From Frateuria defendens (GTDB lineage: Bacteria; Pseudomonadota; Gammaproteobacteria; Xanthomonadales; Rhodanobacteraceae), in NCBI RefSeq assembly GCF_001182895.1, contig NZ_LFQR01000027.1:1-59510 (forward strand): DNA of 59,510 nucleotides, in the 5' to 3' direction. A program made the translations under genes and the position numbers. The notes beneath the pieces are model-generated. The model made no database searches, had not been told where the DNA came from, and saw nothing but the letters and a program-made list of their open reading frames with translations. Positions 1-8,444 of this stretch are shown one piece after another; the first letter of the stretch is position 1, and every line of letters begins with the position of its first letter.

Positions 1-1
1 C

Positions 2-85
2 GAGGTTGACTACAATCGAATCCGGCTCCACTCGACCTTGGGCTATCTCAGCCCGGAACAGTTCGAGCTATCCCATGTCGCTTAG
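2..85 (+). pseudogene. IS3-family transposase, C-terminal end (cut by window edge)
   Basis: The first 27 codons, open at the window start, end in a stop at 83-85. They read D-Y-N-x-x-R-x-H-S-T-L-G-Y-L-S-P, the hallmark C-terminus of the DDE integrase domain of IS3-family OrfB transposases, where the conserved HSxLGYxSP motif closes the protein. Only the tail is visible, so whether the full element is intact cannot be judged from here. It is followed directly by the putative right terminal inverted repeat, so this is probably the inner side of a complete or partial insertion sequence lying left of the window. Confidence 0.8.
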
Positions 86-87
86 GC

Positions 88-115
88 GGGTGTCCGTGAA
101 GCAGGGGCAAGATCA
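88..115. mobile_element. Putative right terminal repeat of the IS3-family element
   Basis: Just after the transposase stop comes a G-rich segment ending GGGGCAAGATCA. IS3-family ends typically finish in 5'-TG...CA-3', and this one ends in CA at about 115. The matching left end lies outside the window, so the boundary is inferred only from position and the CA terminus. Confidence 0.5.
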
Positions 116-159
116 GTGCTATGTCTTATGCCCGCGAAAACGCAGGAATAAACCGTATG

Positions 160-375
160 GTCGGTGGCCCGTCTGCGCCGTGGTTGCTGAATGAAATGCG
201 GCGTGTGTTGCGCTTGAAGCATTACAGCCTTCGCACCGAGGCGGTTTATGCGGCTTGGGCCCTCCGCTTCATCCTGGTCATGGCAAGCGGCACCCGCGCG
301 ACATGGGCGAAGCCGAGGTCGAGGGGCTTCTGTCCGGGCTGGCGGTTCAGGGCTCAATCGTGAAGGTCGTGGGGT
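160..375 (+). pseudogene. Integron-type tyrosine recombinase, N-terminal relic
   Basis: The first frame reads LRLKHYSLRTEAVYAAW then LRFIL, the start of the SAM-like core-binding domain of integron integrases (family pattern: hRLKHYSxRTExxYxxWIxRFIxFHxKRHP). At about 279 the match jumps frame and continues HGKRHPRDMGEAEVEGLLS then LAVQG, so one base has been lost. Homology stops near 360 and none of the catalytic R...HxxR...Y region is present. This is a truncated, frameshifted remnant next to an insertion-sequence end, probably the scar of a former chromosomal integron or integrase gene. Confidence 0.75.
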
Positions 376-434
376 TCGCTGGATCGGTAGCGGGGGCTTC
401 CTGTCGGGGCCTTGAGGTAGCGCGTTCCCGCTCC

Positions 435-469
435 CGGTCTCCTCCTGAGACCGAGGGAAGTCCCTTTTT
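435..469 (+). terminator. Possible terminator behind the integrase relic
   Basis: A 7-bp perfect hairpin (CGGTCTC / GAGACCG, 435-453) is followed by a small GGGA/TCCC stem (455-464) and five T. It may be the terminator of the lost gene. No T-run is seen on the minus strand, so it does not obviously serve nupC, whose stop is at 514. Confidence 0.35.
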
Positions 470-513
470 GTGGTGGAGTGGGGGCACGGCAGGCGCTCAG
501 CCACGCCAGGCTC

Positions 514-1821
514 TTACAGCGATTCCAGCACGCCCGCGATGGTGGCGGTCATGAAGGTTGCCAGCGAGCCGCCCAGCACCGCACGCAGGCCCAGCCGCGC
601 CAGGTCCGCGCGGCGGCTGGGGGCGAGGCCGCCGATGCCGCCGAGCTGAATGGCGATGGAGGAGAAGTTGGCGAAGCCGCACAGCGCGTAGGTGGCCAGC
701 AGGCGGCTCTGCGGCAGCAGCTGGTCGAGGTGCTTGGAGAGATCCGCGTAGGCCACGAACTCGTTGATCACCACCTTCTCGCCGATGAAGCTGCCCACCG
801 CGGTGGCGTCCTGCCAGGGCACGCCGATCAGCCAGGCGATCGGCGAGAGCACCCAGCCGAACAGGGTCTGCAGGCTGAGCTGCACCGGGTGGCCGGCCAG
901 CCCGCCCAGCCACTGGTTGAGGCTGCCGCCGCCCCAGCTGGAGGTGCCCAGCCACTGGATCGGCGCGTTGACCAGCGCGATCAGCGCCACGAAGGCGAGC
1001 AGCATCGCACCCACGTTGAGCGCCAGCCGAAGGCCGTCGCCGGCGCCGCCGGCGGCCGCGTCGATCACGTTGGCGGTGGTCTTCTCCACCTCGATCTTCA
1101 CCGTGCCGCGGGTCAGCGGCTCCTCGGTCTCCGGCACCAGGATCTTCGCCAGCATCATGGTGGCCGGCGCCGCCATCACGCTCGCGGTGAGCAGGTGCTT
1201 GGCGTAGAAGAGGCGCTGCGCCGGGTCGTCGCCGCCGAGCATGCTGACGTAGGCGGCCATCACGGAACCGGCGATGTGCGCCATGCCGCCGATCATCACC
1301 GTCATCAGCTCGGACTGGGTCATGCGCTCAAGGTAGGGTTTGATGGTGAGCGGTGCCTCGGTCTGGCCGATGAACACGCTGGCGCACACGCTGGTGGTCT
1401 CGGCGCCAGAGACGCGCATCACCTTGGTGATCACCCAGGCCATGCCCTTGACGATCTTCTGCATCACGCCCAGGTGGTAGAGCACGCCGGTGAGCGAGGC
1501 GAAGAACACGATGGTGGGCAGCACCTGCACGGCGAACACGTAGCCGAACTTGCCGGCGTCCATGAAGCTGCCGAAGATGAAGGTGGAGCCCTCGCGCACG
1601 TAGTCGAGCAGCTTCACGAAGCCGGTAGCGATGGTGTTGAACACCTCGCGCCCGCCCGGCACCTTCAGCACCACGGAGGCGAACACCACCTGCAGCAGCA
1701 CGCCCGTGCCGACCAGCTTCCAGTCGACCGCGCGCTTGTTGTTGGAGAACAGGAAGGCGATGCCGATCAGCACCGCAAGGCCGAACAGGCCGAACAGAAT
1801 GTGGCCCAGCAGGTCGAGCAT
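514..1821 (-). CDS. nupC: NupC/CNT-family concentrative nucleoside transporter
   Basis: A 435-residue polytopic inner-membrane protein of the concentrative nucleoside transporter family, which couples nucleoside uptake to H+ or Na+. Visible family motifs are G-Q-T-E-A-P-L at residues 152-158, I-N-E-F-V-A-Y in the C-terminal half, and G-F-A-N-F-S-S-I shortly after. Residues 1-25 form a first membrane segment. The start at 1821 gives the expected N-terminus (MLDLLGHILFGLFG); longer in-frame starts add an Arg-rich non-family extension. It is divergent from the LysE-type gene, with 164 bp between them. The transported nucleosides cannot be told from sequence. Confidence 0.9.
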   Translation of the reverse strand: MLDLLGHILFGLFGLAVLIGIAFLFSNNKRAVDWKLVGTGVLLQVVFASVVLKVPGGREVFNTIATGFVKLLDYVREGSTFIFGSFMDAGKFGYVFAVQVLPTIVFFASLTGVLYHLGVMQKIVKGMAWVITKVMRVSGAETTSVCASVFIGQTEAPLTIKPYLERMTQSELMTVMIGGMAHIAGSVMAAYVSMLGGDDPAQRLFYAKHLLTASVMAAPATMMLAKILVPETEEPLTRGTVKIEVEKTTANVIDAAAGGAGDGLRLALNVGAMLLAFVALIALVNAPIQWLGTSSWGGGSLNQWLGGLAGHPVQLSLQTLFGWVLSPIAWLIGVPWQDATAVGSFIGEKVVINEFVAYADLSKHLDQLLPQSRLLATYALCGFANFSSIAIQLGGIGGLAPSRRADLARLGLRAVLGGSLATFMTATIAGVLESL

Positions 1822-1985
1822 CAGGTCATCCCCTTGAGGCCGCGGGGTGACACCCGGAGCCGAGCAATATCCGCGGCAGCGTAGTCGATACGCCGACGCA
1901 CGGGCAAGGCGTGGTGCCACATGGTCCGCTGCGGCAACATGCGGTGTTCCCCCGCGCTGTTTCCGCCTCGCAAGGAGCGCATGCG

Positions 1986-2618
1986 ATGAGCCTTTTCCTG
2001 AGTATCGCCTTGGTGCACCTGGTCGCGCTGGTCAGCCCGGGGCCGGATTTCTTCTTCGTCTCGCAGACCGCGGTGAGCCGCTCGCGCGGCACCGCCTTCT
2101 GCGGCGTGCTCGGTATCGCGGCGGGCGTGGCGGTGTGGGCGGCGCTGGCGCTGCTGGGCCTGCAACTGCTGCTGCACCGGCTGGCCTGGCTGGAGCGGTT
2201 GATCGCGGTGGCCGGTGGCCTTTATCTGTGCTGGATGGGTATCGGCATGCTGCGCGCGGCGTTCGGCAAGCAGGCGGTGCCGAACGCGCCGTCGGCACCC
2301 GTGGCCGTCGCGCTCAGCGCGTGGAAGGCCTGGCGCGCGGGGCTGCTCACCAACCTCGCCAACCCCAAGGCGGTGGTGTATTTCGGCAGCGTGTTCTCCA
2401 CCTTCCTCGGCGACGGCGTGGGTGCGGGCGCGCGGCTGGGCTTGTGGACGCTGGTGGTGGCGGAGACGGTGCTGTGGTTCTCGCTGGTGGCGGCGTTCTT
2501 CGCGCTGCCGGCGATGCGCCGCGGCTACCTGCGCCTGGCGCGCTGGATCGACGGCTTCGCCGGCGCGGTGTTCGTGCTGTTCGGGCTGCACCTGGTGTTC
2601 CAGCGCCGCGCCGTCTGA
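1986..2618 (+). CDS. LysE/RhtB-family amino-acid exporter
   Basis: A 210-residue inner-membrane protein with about six hydrophobic segments. It has the family signature S-P-G-P-D-F at residues 17-22, followed by the conserved G-I-A-A-G-V type helix, and belongs to the LysE/RhtB family that expels amino acids or homoserine lactones. The start at 1986 is set by AAGGAG at 1972-1977; the ATG at 1911 would add a non-hydrophobic extension. It stands alone on the plus strand and is divergent from nupC. The exported substrate is not predictable. Confidence 0.88.
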   Translation: MSLFLSIALVHLVALVSPGPDFFFVSQTAVSRSRGTAFCGVLGIAAGVAVWAALALLGLQLLLHRLAWLERLIAVAGGLYLCWMGIGMLRAAFGKQAVPNAPSAPVAVALSAWKAWRAGLLTNLANPKAVVYFGSVFSTFLGDGVGAGARLGLWTLVVAETVLWFSLVAAFFALPAMRRGYLRLARWIDGFAGAVFVLFGLHLVFQRRAV

Positions 2619-2732
2619 ACGCCGGCCGCGCGGCCACGCCGCGCCCACGCGGCTTTCACGGCGCCTTGCCTCGCCTGGTTCCTAGCATCGTGCATCGTGC
2701 GACGGCATCCGGCCGTCCGAGCGGAGGCGATG

Positions 2733-3104
2733 ATGACCTATACGGGCAAACTCACGTTGGGCCTGGCGTTGCTCTTGGCGACGCTGGGCGCCGTGTCGGC
2801 GCAGGAGGCCAAGGGCTATGTCGGTCCGGGCAGTGAAAAATCGGGCACCATCACGGTGAGCGAAGTGCTGTCGGCGAAGGACGGCAAGGACGTGGTGCTG
2901 CGCGGGCACCTGGTGCAGCAGGTCGACCGCGACCATTACGTATTCGAGGACGCCACCGGCCGGGTGCCGGTGAAGCTCAAGCACCGCATGTGGAAGAACG
3001 GTCGCGCCGATGCGAAGACGCCGGTGGAGATCAGCGGCGAGGTGGAGGTGCACCACAAGCTGGTCAGCGTGGAGGTGGACGAGCTGCGCATCCTCGGGCA
3101 GTGA
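2733..3104 (+). CDS. YgiW/YdeI-family periplasmic OB-fold protein
   Basis: A 123-residue exported protein. Residues 1-22 form a signal peptide ending S-A-Q. The mature part is a bacterial OB fold of the YgiW/YdeI/NirD stress-tolerance family: G-P-G at about 32, T-V-S-E-V, D-V-V-L-R-G, Y-V-F-E-D, a G-R-V-P-V-K strand and a V-E-V-D-E-L-R-I end. Such proteins bind cationic or peptide ligands in the periplasm and help in stress tolerance. A GGAGG at 2723-2727 places the start at 2733 rather than the overlapping ATG at 2730 or the upstream one at 2697. Its exact ligand is unknown. Confidence 0.85.
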   Translation: MTYTGKLTLGLALLLATLGAVSAQEAKGYVGPGSEKSGTITVSEVLSAKDGKDVVLRGHLVQQVDRDHYVFEDATGRVPVKLKHRMWKNGRADAKTPVEISGEVEVHHKLVSVEVDELRILGQ

Positions 3105-3229
3105 GGTGGCGGCAGCGTGTGAGGCGGAGCGTCGCGATGGCCGGCAGGCCGTAGGCGGGGTACGGGGTAACGCCGGTTGGCGATGAGGCGAAGGGCGCAC
3201 GAGGGCGCCCGGCGTTCCCTCTGGCGAGG

Positions 3230-3261
3230 GCGGGATCCGCGGGCGGCGCCCCGGATCCCGC
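3230..3261. terminator. Hairpin between convergent genes
   Basis: A perfect 10-bp inverted repeat (GCGGGATCCG / CGGATCCCGC) with a 12-nt GC-rich loop lies between the end of the YgiW-like gene and the end of the DAHP synthase gene. No T-run follows on either strand, so it may be a weak or factor-assisted bidirectional terminator. Confidence 0.4.
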
Positions 3262-3267
3262 GCCGTG

Positions 3268-4359
3268 TCAGGCCGCCAGTTCGGCCTCGCCCCTGGCCGT
3301 CTCGCCCAGCGCGCGGCGCCGGCGCACCGCGGCGGCGAGGCGCTCGAGCACGTCCACGGTGCTGTCCCAGCCGATGCAGCCGTCGGTGATGCTCTGGCCG
3401 TAGACCAGCGGCTGGCCCGATTCCAGCGACTGCTGGCCGGCCACCAGGTGGCTCTCCACCATCACGCCGAGGATGCGCCGCTCGCCGTCCTCCAGCTGCT
3501 CGGCGATCGTTTCCACCACCGCCGGCTGGTTCTCCGGCCGCCTGCGGCTGTTGGCGTGGCTGGCATCCACCATCACCTTGTCGGCGAGGCCGGCCCTGGC
3601 GATCGCGGTGCAGGCCTGGTCCACGCTCTCGGCGTCGTAGTTGGGCTGCTTGCCGCCACGCAGGATCACATGGCAGTCCGGGTTGCCGGCGGTGGCGGCC
3701 ACCGCGGTGCGGCCGTCCTTGGTCACGGCCATGAAATGGTGCGGCTCGGAGGCGGCCAGCACCGCGTCCACCGCGATCTTCACGTTGCCGTCGGTGCCGT
3801 TCTTGAAGCCGACCGGGCAGGACAGCCCCGAGGCCAGCTCGCGGTGCACCTGGCTCTCGGTGGTGCGCGCGCCGATGGCGCCCCAGGCCACCAGGTCGGC
3901 GATGTACTGCGGGGTGATCATGTCGAGGAACTCGGTGCCGGCGGGCAGGCCGAGGTCGTTGATGTCCAGCAGCAGGCGGCGGGCGATGTGCAGGCCCTTG
4001 TCGATGTCGTAGCTGCCGTCCAGGTTGGGGTCGTTGATCAGGCCCTTCCAGCCGACCGTGGTGCGCGGCTTCTCGAAGTACACGCGCATCACGATCTCCA
4101 GCTCGCCGGCGTGGCGCTCGCGCTCGGTGAGCAGGCGGCGGGCGTATTCCATCGCGGCTTCGGGGTCGTGGATCGAGCAGGGGCCGATCACCACCACCAG
4201 GCGGTCGTCCTCGCCCTGCAGAACGCGGTGCACGGCCTCGCGCGATGCCTTCACGGTATGGCTGGCGCGCGCCGTGGCGGGGAACTTGGCGATCAGGGCC
4301 GAGGGCGGCGGCAGTTCCTGGATGGCGCGGATGCGAAGATCGTCGATGTGGTCGGACAC
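3268..4359 (-). CDS. aroG: 3-deoxy-7-phosphoheptulonate (DAHP) synthase, class I
   Basis: Condenses phosphoenolpyruvate with erythrose-4-phosphate, the first step of the shikimate pathway to Phe, Tyr and Trp. The 363 residues match the class I AroF/G/H family in length. Motifs: V-I-G-P-C-S-I-H-D (about 56-64), F-E-K-P-R-T-T-V-G-W-K-G (about 95-106), F-K-N-G-T-D-G and the metal-binding D-A-S-H-A-N-S. The start codon is GTG at 4359 with AAGGAG seven bases upstream. It is preceded by an aromatic-rich leader peptide and an attenuator-like terminator, so transcription probably responds to aromatic aminoacyl-tRNA supply. Which amino acid also inhibits the enzyme cannot be read reliably. Confidence 0.95.
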   Translation of the reverse strand: MSDHIDDLRIRAIQELPPPSALIAKFPATARASHTVKASREAVHRVLQGEDDRLVVVIGPCSIHDPEAAMEYARRLLTERERHAGELEIVMRVYFEKPRTTVGWKGLINDPNLDGSYDIDKGLHIARRLLLDINDLGLPAGTEFLDMITPQYIADLVAWGAIGARTTESQVHRELASGLSCPVGFKNGTDGNVKIAVDAVLAASEPHHFMAVTKDGRTAVAATAGNPDCHVILRGGKQPNYDAESVDQACTAIARAGLADKVMVDASHANSRRRPENQPAVVETIAEQLEDGERRILGVMVESHLVAGQQSLESGQPLVYGQSITDGCIGWDSTVDVLERLAAAVRRRRALGETARGEAELAA

Positions 4360-4391
4360 GTGGGGCTCCTTGGATGGCCCGGACGGCCATG

Positions 4392-4422
4392 AAAAAAGCC
4401 GCCAGGGTGGCTGGCGGCTTTT
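4392..4422 (-). terminator. Attenuator terminator upstream of aroG
   Basis: On the minus strand a 12-bp stem (AAAAGCCGCCAG / CTGGCGGCTTTT) with a CCACC loop runs straight into six T. It lies after the leader peptide stop and before the aroG ribosome-binding site, so it must be read through for aroG expression. Its left arm (GCCGCC, 4418-4413) can instead pair with GGCGGC of leader codons 18-20 (4479-4471), which would be the antiterminator. Confidence 0.85.
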
Positions 4423-4449
4423 CGAGGGAAGGTTGGTTGACCTGGGGTC

Positions 4450-4530
4450 TTAAGGTCGCAACTCCGTCTCCGCCGCCGGCATCGGATAGCCGTAAAACCA
4501 AAACCAGTAGCGGCGGGGGGCGAAGTTCAT
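4450..4530 (-). CDS. Aromatic leader peptide of the aroG attenuator
   Basis: A 26-codon open frame whose residues 8-15 are Tyr-Trp-Phe-Trp-Phe-Tyr-Gly-Tyr, with a further Phe at residue 3. This is far beyond chance and covers all three end products of the pathway. It stops 28 nt before the terminator stem. A classical four-segment arrangement can be drawn: segment 1 (codons 4-7, C-rich) pairs with segment 2 (codons 18-20, CCGGCGGCGG), and segment 3 with segment 4 forms the terminator. Stalling at codons 8-15 would cover segment 1 and let 2 pair with 3. An in-frame ATG also lies nine bases upstream (4539). No Shine-Dalgarno sequence is seen. Confidence 0.85.
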   Translation of the reverse strand: MNFAPRRYWFWFYGYPMPAAETELRP

Positions 4531-4538
4531 CGCAGCCA

Positions 4539-4567
4539 TAGTTACCAGTAAACGCCGGGCGTTGCAA
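4539..4567 (-). promoter_or_regulatory. Predicted sigma-70 promoter for the aroG leader
   Basis: On the minus strand TTGCAA (4567-4562) is separated by exactly 17 bases from TAACTA (4544-4539). A start about seven bases later falls at 4532-4531, essentially at the leader ATG (4530). The leader peptide would then be made from a leaderless message. Inference from spacing and consensus only. Confidence 0.5.
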
Positions 4568-4604
4568 ACCGGCGGATTGCCGCAGTGGGTGCGTCGCGAG
4601 CGGC

Positions 4605-4961
4605 TTAGCCGGTCTCGAAGGCGCCTTGCAGCCACTGCATGCGGGCGGCGTTGGCGGGGCCGTCGAAGCTCACCACGTCGAAGCGGCAGGCCCGCCGCGC
4701 GTGCTGCGGATGGGCGGCCAGCCACAGTTCCGCGGTGCGGATCAGCTTGTCCTGCTTGGCGCGCGTGACCGAGGCCGCGGCATCGCCATGACTGGCGCTG
4801 AGGCGATGGCGCACTTCGACGAACACCAGCGTGTCGCCGTGCTGCATCACCAGGTCGAGCTCGCCGTGGCGGGTGGTGTAGTTGCGCGCCAGCAGGCGCA
4901 GGCCGGCGCGTTCGAGCGCCTCGCCGGCGCGTTGCTCGAACACCGCGCCGGCCGCGCGCAT
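4605..4961 (-). CDS. yraN: YraN/UPF0102 family protein (restriction-endonuclease-like fold)
   Basis: A 118-residue soluble protein with the UPF0102 pattern: F-E-x-x-A near the N-terminus, [13 protein letters not shown] (about 26-38) and V-F-V-E-V-R-H-R (about 46-53). These are the E-D...E-x-K-like core of the Holliday-junction-resolvase-type fold; here the usual K of ExK is R. Function in cells is not established. The start ATG overlaps the stop of the upstream lipoprotein gene (TGATG at 4963-4959), so it is translationally coupled to it, as is usual for the lpoA-yraN pair in gammaproteobacteria. Confidence 0.9.
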   Translation of the reverse strand: MRAAGAVFEQRAGEALERAGLRLLARNYTTRHGELDLVMQHGDTLVFVEVRHRLSASHGDAAASVTRAKQDKLIRTAELWLAAHPQHARRACRFDVVSFDGPANAARMQWLQGAFETG

Positions 4962-6808
4962 CAGGGCGTGCCGTGGCCCGGTGCGGCGGCGGGCTGGGCG
5001 TTCTGGGGCGCAGGCGGCGGCGCGTCGACGGGCGGCGTCTCCGCCGGCACGTTGTCGATCTGCAGGCTGCCGCCGAGCGGCCGCGCCAGGCCGTCGGCGA
5101 ACTTCGCCCACACCAGCACGCGGCGGATGCGGCCGAACTGGTCGGCGGCGAGCTGGCCGCTGGCGCCGGGCAGGTAGCTGCCGGGGTGGCCGCGCAGCCA
5201 GTCGAGGTAAGGCACCAGGTTCCAGGCGTCCATGCCGAAGCCGAACAGCCGCGCGGCGGCGCCGCGGGCGGCGGGCAACTGGTCGGCGAGGTGGGCGTGG
5301 TCGGGCAGGCCGGGCTGGGCGTCGAACAGCCAGGGGGCGTCGCAGAATTCCACGCCCTCGAGGTCGCGGTCCGCGCCGGCGTCGTCCTGGCCGGCATAGA
5401 CGTGCGAGGTGCCGAAGACCGGCAGCGCCACGCGCGCCAGGCGCAGCTGCGGCACCAGCAGGCGGGCCTGCTGCGGGCGCATGCTGATGAACACGCCGGC
5501 CTCGGTAGCGTCGGCGGCGTGCAGGCCCTCGATCGCGCCGGCGTAGTTCACCGAGCCGGCCGGCAGGCTGGCCATGCCGGCCACCTGGCCGCCGCGCGCC
5601 GCCAGCTCCGCCTTGAAGGCGCCGGCGGCGCGCTGGGCGAAGTCGTCGGTGGTGACCACCACGTAGGCGCTGCGCAGCCCGCGTTCGATCATGTGGTCGG
5701 CCACCTGCGCGCCCTCGGCCTCCGGCAGCAGGCCGAATTCGTTCACGCCGCTGGCGGGCAGGGCGCGGTCGTCCGGGTGGTTGAGCGCGAGCAGCGGCAC
5801 CGGCAGCTGCGCCTGGCCGAACACCGCGGCCACCTCGCTGCGGGTGAGCGGGCCGATCACCAGCTTGGCGCCGTCGTCGACGGCCTGCTGGTAGGCCTTG
5901 AGCGCGCCGGCGGCGTCGCCGCCGCTGTCGTACACCTTCACCGCCGCGCGCGGCGCGTGGTTGCGCGCCGCGTCCGCGTAGGCGGCGAAGAAGCCTTCGC
6001 GGATGGCCGCGCTGGCGGGGGCGAAGCTGCCGCCGAGCGGCAGCAGCAGCGCCACCTTGGCCGGCATCGTGTAGCCCTCGCGCACGTTCGCGCCGGTGCC
6101 GGGCAGCAGCGTGCCCACCGGCTGCTCCAGCGTGGGCTGCGGATGCGCCACGGCCACGCCGAGGCGGCTGAGCGCCTCGTTGATCCAGGTCAGCATGGGC
6201 TCGTTCGGCGGCATCGCGGCGGCGCGCCTCTGCAGCGGCTCCGCGTCGAGCTTGGCGAGCAGGTCCACGATCTGCTTGCGGTTCTGCGTCTGGTCGAGGC
6301 CGCTCAGCCGGGCATCCATTTCCACCCGCGTGTGCGCGGCGCCCCAGTCGTCGCCGCTGGCCTCCTGTGCGCGGGCGCGCAGTTCCATCAGGCGCAGCTG
6401 CAAGGCCGGCGGCACGGCGATGGAGGGCTGTGTGGTCAGTTGCAGGGCGCGGGCGTCGTCGTGCCGGGAGAGCGCGAGTTCGGCCTCGAGCAGGTCGTAG
6501 CGCACCGGCTCGTCGTCCTGCAGGCGCGCACGGCGGACCTCGGCCAGCAGCGGCGTCGCGCGGTCGAGGCTGCCCGACTGGCGATAGCTCTCGGCGGCCA
6601 GCAGCAGGTAATGGTCGGCGGCGCGCGATTGCCGGGCGAGGTTCTGGTAGGCCAGGGCGGCCTCGTCGAAGCGGCCCTGGCGGGCGAGGGCGGCGGCGTC
6701 CTGTTCGGCGGCGATCTCCGCCGGCGTGCGGGTGACGGCGGAGGGGACGCAGCCGCTAAGGCACAGGGCGATCAGCAGGCCGGCTCCAGCGGCGCGATGC
6801 AGGCGCAT
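4961..6808 (-). CDS. lpoA: LpoA/LppC-type lipoprotein, penicillin-binding protein activator
   Basis: A 615-residue outer-membrane lipoprotein. Residues 1-20 form a lipoprotein signal with lipobox L-S-G-C (Cys20). An N-terminal TPR-like helical part (about 30-220) is followed by a periplasmic-binding-protein-like domain beginning V-A-L-L-L-P-L-G-G (about 250). This two-domain build is that of LpoA, which reaches through the periplasm to stimulate PBP1A. It is divergent from rsmI and overlaps yraN, the standard rsmI / lpoA-yraN arrangement. Length is similar to other gammaproteobacterial members. Confidence 0.9.
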   Translation of the reverse strand: MRLHRAAGAGLLIALCLSGCVPSAVTRTPAEIAAEQDAAALARQGRFDEAALAYQNLARQSRAADHYLLLAAESYRQSGSLDRATPLLAEVRRARLQDDEPVRYDLLEAELALSRHDDARALQLTTQPSIAVPPALQLRLMELRARAQEASGDDWGAAHTRVEMDARLSGLDQTQNRKQIVDLLAKLDAEPLQRRAAAMPPNEPMLTWINEALSRLGVAVAHPQPTLEQPVGTLLPGTGANVREGYTMPAKVALLLPLGGSFAPASAAIREGFFAAYADAARNHAPRAAVKVYDSGGDAAGALKAYQQAVDDGAKLVIGPLTRSEVAAVFGQAQLPVPLLALNHPDDRALPASGVNEFGLLPEAEGAQVADHMIERGLRSAYVVVTTDDFAQRAAGAFKAELAARGGQVAGMASLPAGSVNYAGAIEGLHAADATEAGVFISMRPQQARLLVPQLRLARVALPVFGTSHVYAGQDDAGADRDLEGVEFCDAPWLFDAQPGLPDHAHLADQLPAARGAAARLFGFGMDAWNLVPYLDWLRGHPGSYLPGASGQLAADQFGRIRRVLVWAKFADGLARPLGGSLQIDNVPAETPPVDAPPPAPQNAQPAAAPGHGTP

Positions 6809-6895
6809 GTGAGTCCTTCAACGTGTATCGACATGGTCGGCAAGTGCGCGATCATAGCGGATGCACTGTCGCCACGCGGTCCAGGAACGTCGCCG

Positions 6896-7735
6896 ATGTC
6901 ACAAGTTCAGCCCGGTTGCCTGTGGGTGGTCGCCACCCCCATCGGCCATCGCGACGATTTCTCGCAGCGCGCCGTGGACACCTTGCGCGCGGTGGCGGTG
7001 ATCGCCGCCGAGGACACCCGCCACAGCCGTCCGCTGCTGCTCCACTACAACATCGCCACGCCGGCCATCGCCCTGCACGAGCACAACGAGCGCGAGGTGG
7101 TGGAAGCGATCGTGCGCCGGCTCGAGGGCGGCGAATCGGTGGCGCTGATTTCCGACGCCGGCACGCCATTGATCAGCGACCCCGGCTTCCGGCTGGTGCG
7201 CGCGGCGCGCGCGGCGGGCATCCGCTGCATCCCGGTGCCCGGCGCCTGCGCGGCGGTCGCCGCGCTGTCGGTGGCGGGCCTGCCCAGCGACCGCTTCGTG
7301 TTCGAGGGCTTCCTGCCGCCGAAATCCGCCGCGCGCCGCGCGCGGTTGCAGGCGCTGGCCGGCGAGCCGCGCACGCTGATCTTCTACGAATCCTCGCACC
7401 GCGTCGCCGAAAGCCTCGCCGACCTGCGCGACGTGTTCGGCGGCGAGCGCGAGGCGGTGCTGGCGCGCGAACTGACCAAGCTGTTCGAGACGGTGATCGG
7501 CGAGCCGCTGGCCGAACTGGCCGCCCGCGTGGCCGCCGACCCGGACCAGCAGCGCGGCGAATGCGTGCTGCTGGTTGCCGGCCAGGCGGAAGGCGGCGAC
7601 GCCAAGCTGGCCGAAGGCCGGCGCGTGTTCGCCATCCTGCGCGAGGAACTGCCGCCGGCCAAGGCCGCCAAGCTGGCGGCGGCGATCAGCGGCGCGCCGC
7701 GCAAGGCGCTTTATGAGGCCGGGAGTGGGGAATAG
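6896..7735 (+). CDS. rsmI: 16S rRNA (cytidine1402-2'-O)-methyltransferase
   Basis: Methylates the 2'-O of C1402 in 16S rRNA using SAM. The 279 residues carry the tetrapyrrole-methylase-fold motifs L-W-V-V-A-T-P-I-G (9-17), A-E-D-T-R-H-S (about 39-45), S-D-A-G-T-P-L-I-S-D-P-G (about 81-92) and V-P-G-A-C-A-A. The start at 6896 gives the family N-terminus; upstream in-frame codons are antisense to the lpoA promoter region. The C-terminus ends E-A-G-S-G-E with its TAG inside a GGGAATAGGGAGTAGGGAAT repeat, so the last residues probably derive from repeat insertion. Confidence 0.93.
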   Translation: MSQVQPGCLWVVATPIGHRDDFSQRAVDTLRAVAVIAAEDTRHSRPLLLHYNIATPAIALHEHNEREVVEAIVRRLEGGESVALISDAGTPLISDPGFRLVRAARAAGIRCIPVPGACAAVAALSVAGLPSDRFVFEGFLPPKSAARRARLQALAGEPRTLIFYESSHRVAESLADLRDVFGGEREAVLARELTKLFETVIGEPLAELAARVAADPDQQRGECVLLVAGQAEGGDAKLAEGRRVFAILREELPPAKAAKLAAAISGAPRKALYEAGSGE

Positions 7736-7749
7736 GGAGTAGGGAATAA
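7722..7749. repeat. G-rich GGGAAT-type repeat, single arm
   Basis: GGGAGTGGGGAATAGGGAGT followed by AGGGAATA is one arm of the repeat family that appears as full palindromes at 16173, 17543 and 21078. Here it supplies the end of rsmI and no opposite arm is seen. Confidence 0.6.
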
Positions 7750-7808
7750 AAGGAAGACGCGCTTGCGCCGGCGTCACTCTTTTTTACGCGCTCCATGTTC
7801 CCTTGCCC

Positions 7809-7814
7809 TACAAT
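7809..7814 (+). promoter_or_regulatory. Predicted -10 box of the rnpB promoter
   Basis: TACAAT ends eight bases before the first base of the RNase P RNA, the expected distance for a sigma-70 -10 element. No convincing -35 box lies at 17 bases. Confidence 0.45.
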
Positions 7815-7821
7815 CTCCCTT

Positions 7822-8187
<366 letters not shown>

Positions 8188-8201
8188 CTTTTCCCCCTTC
8201 A

Positions 8202-8242
8202 CGCCGCGCTGCCGTCCGCCGTTTTCGGACGGCGGCGCGGCG
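8202..8242 (+). terminator. Strong GC hairpin behind rnpB
   Basis: A nearly perfect inverted repeat (CGCCGCGC...GCCGTCCG / CGGACGGC...GCGCGGCG) starts 15 bases after the RNA's 3' end. It lacks a downstream T-run, so it may stop transcription with help or protect the 3' end. Confidence 0.5.
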
Positions 8243-8415
8243 CTGAACGCGCATTCAGCGCAGGGAGCCCGGAGATGGCGGCACGGGGGCGGGATTTGCC
8301 TCTGCGTTTTCGCAGAAAATTCCTAGCTTTCAAGCACCTTGGGGTGTTTCCTCGAAATAGCTGCAGTTTTCGTCACGGCTTTGCCTTTACTCCTTGATTC
8401 ACAAAAGAAATTCCC
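8243..8415. other. Non-coding spacer upstream of mraZ
   Basis: No open frame with coding character is visible. The segment is noticeably AT-richer than its surroundings from about 8320 to 8440 and contains a small TCTGCG/CGCAGA hairpin with a TTTT loop (8302-8317). It leads into the mraZ promoter. Confidence 0.5.
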
Positions 8416-8444
8416 TTGACAGTCTCAGGGGCTGAGATTATCGT
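8416..8444 (+). promoter_or_regulatory. Predicted promoter of mraZ and the dcw cluster
   Basis: A perfect TTGACA (8416-8421) is followed after 17 bases by TATCGT (8439-8444). The first MraZ box begins inside the -10 region, so bound MraZ should block RNA polymerase. Confidence 0.7.
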
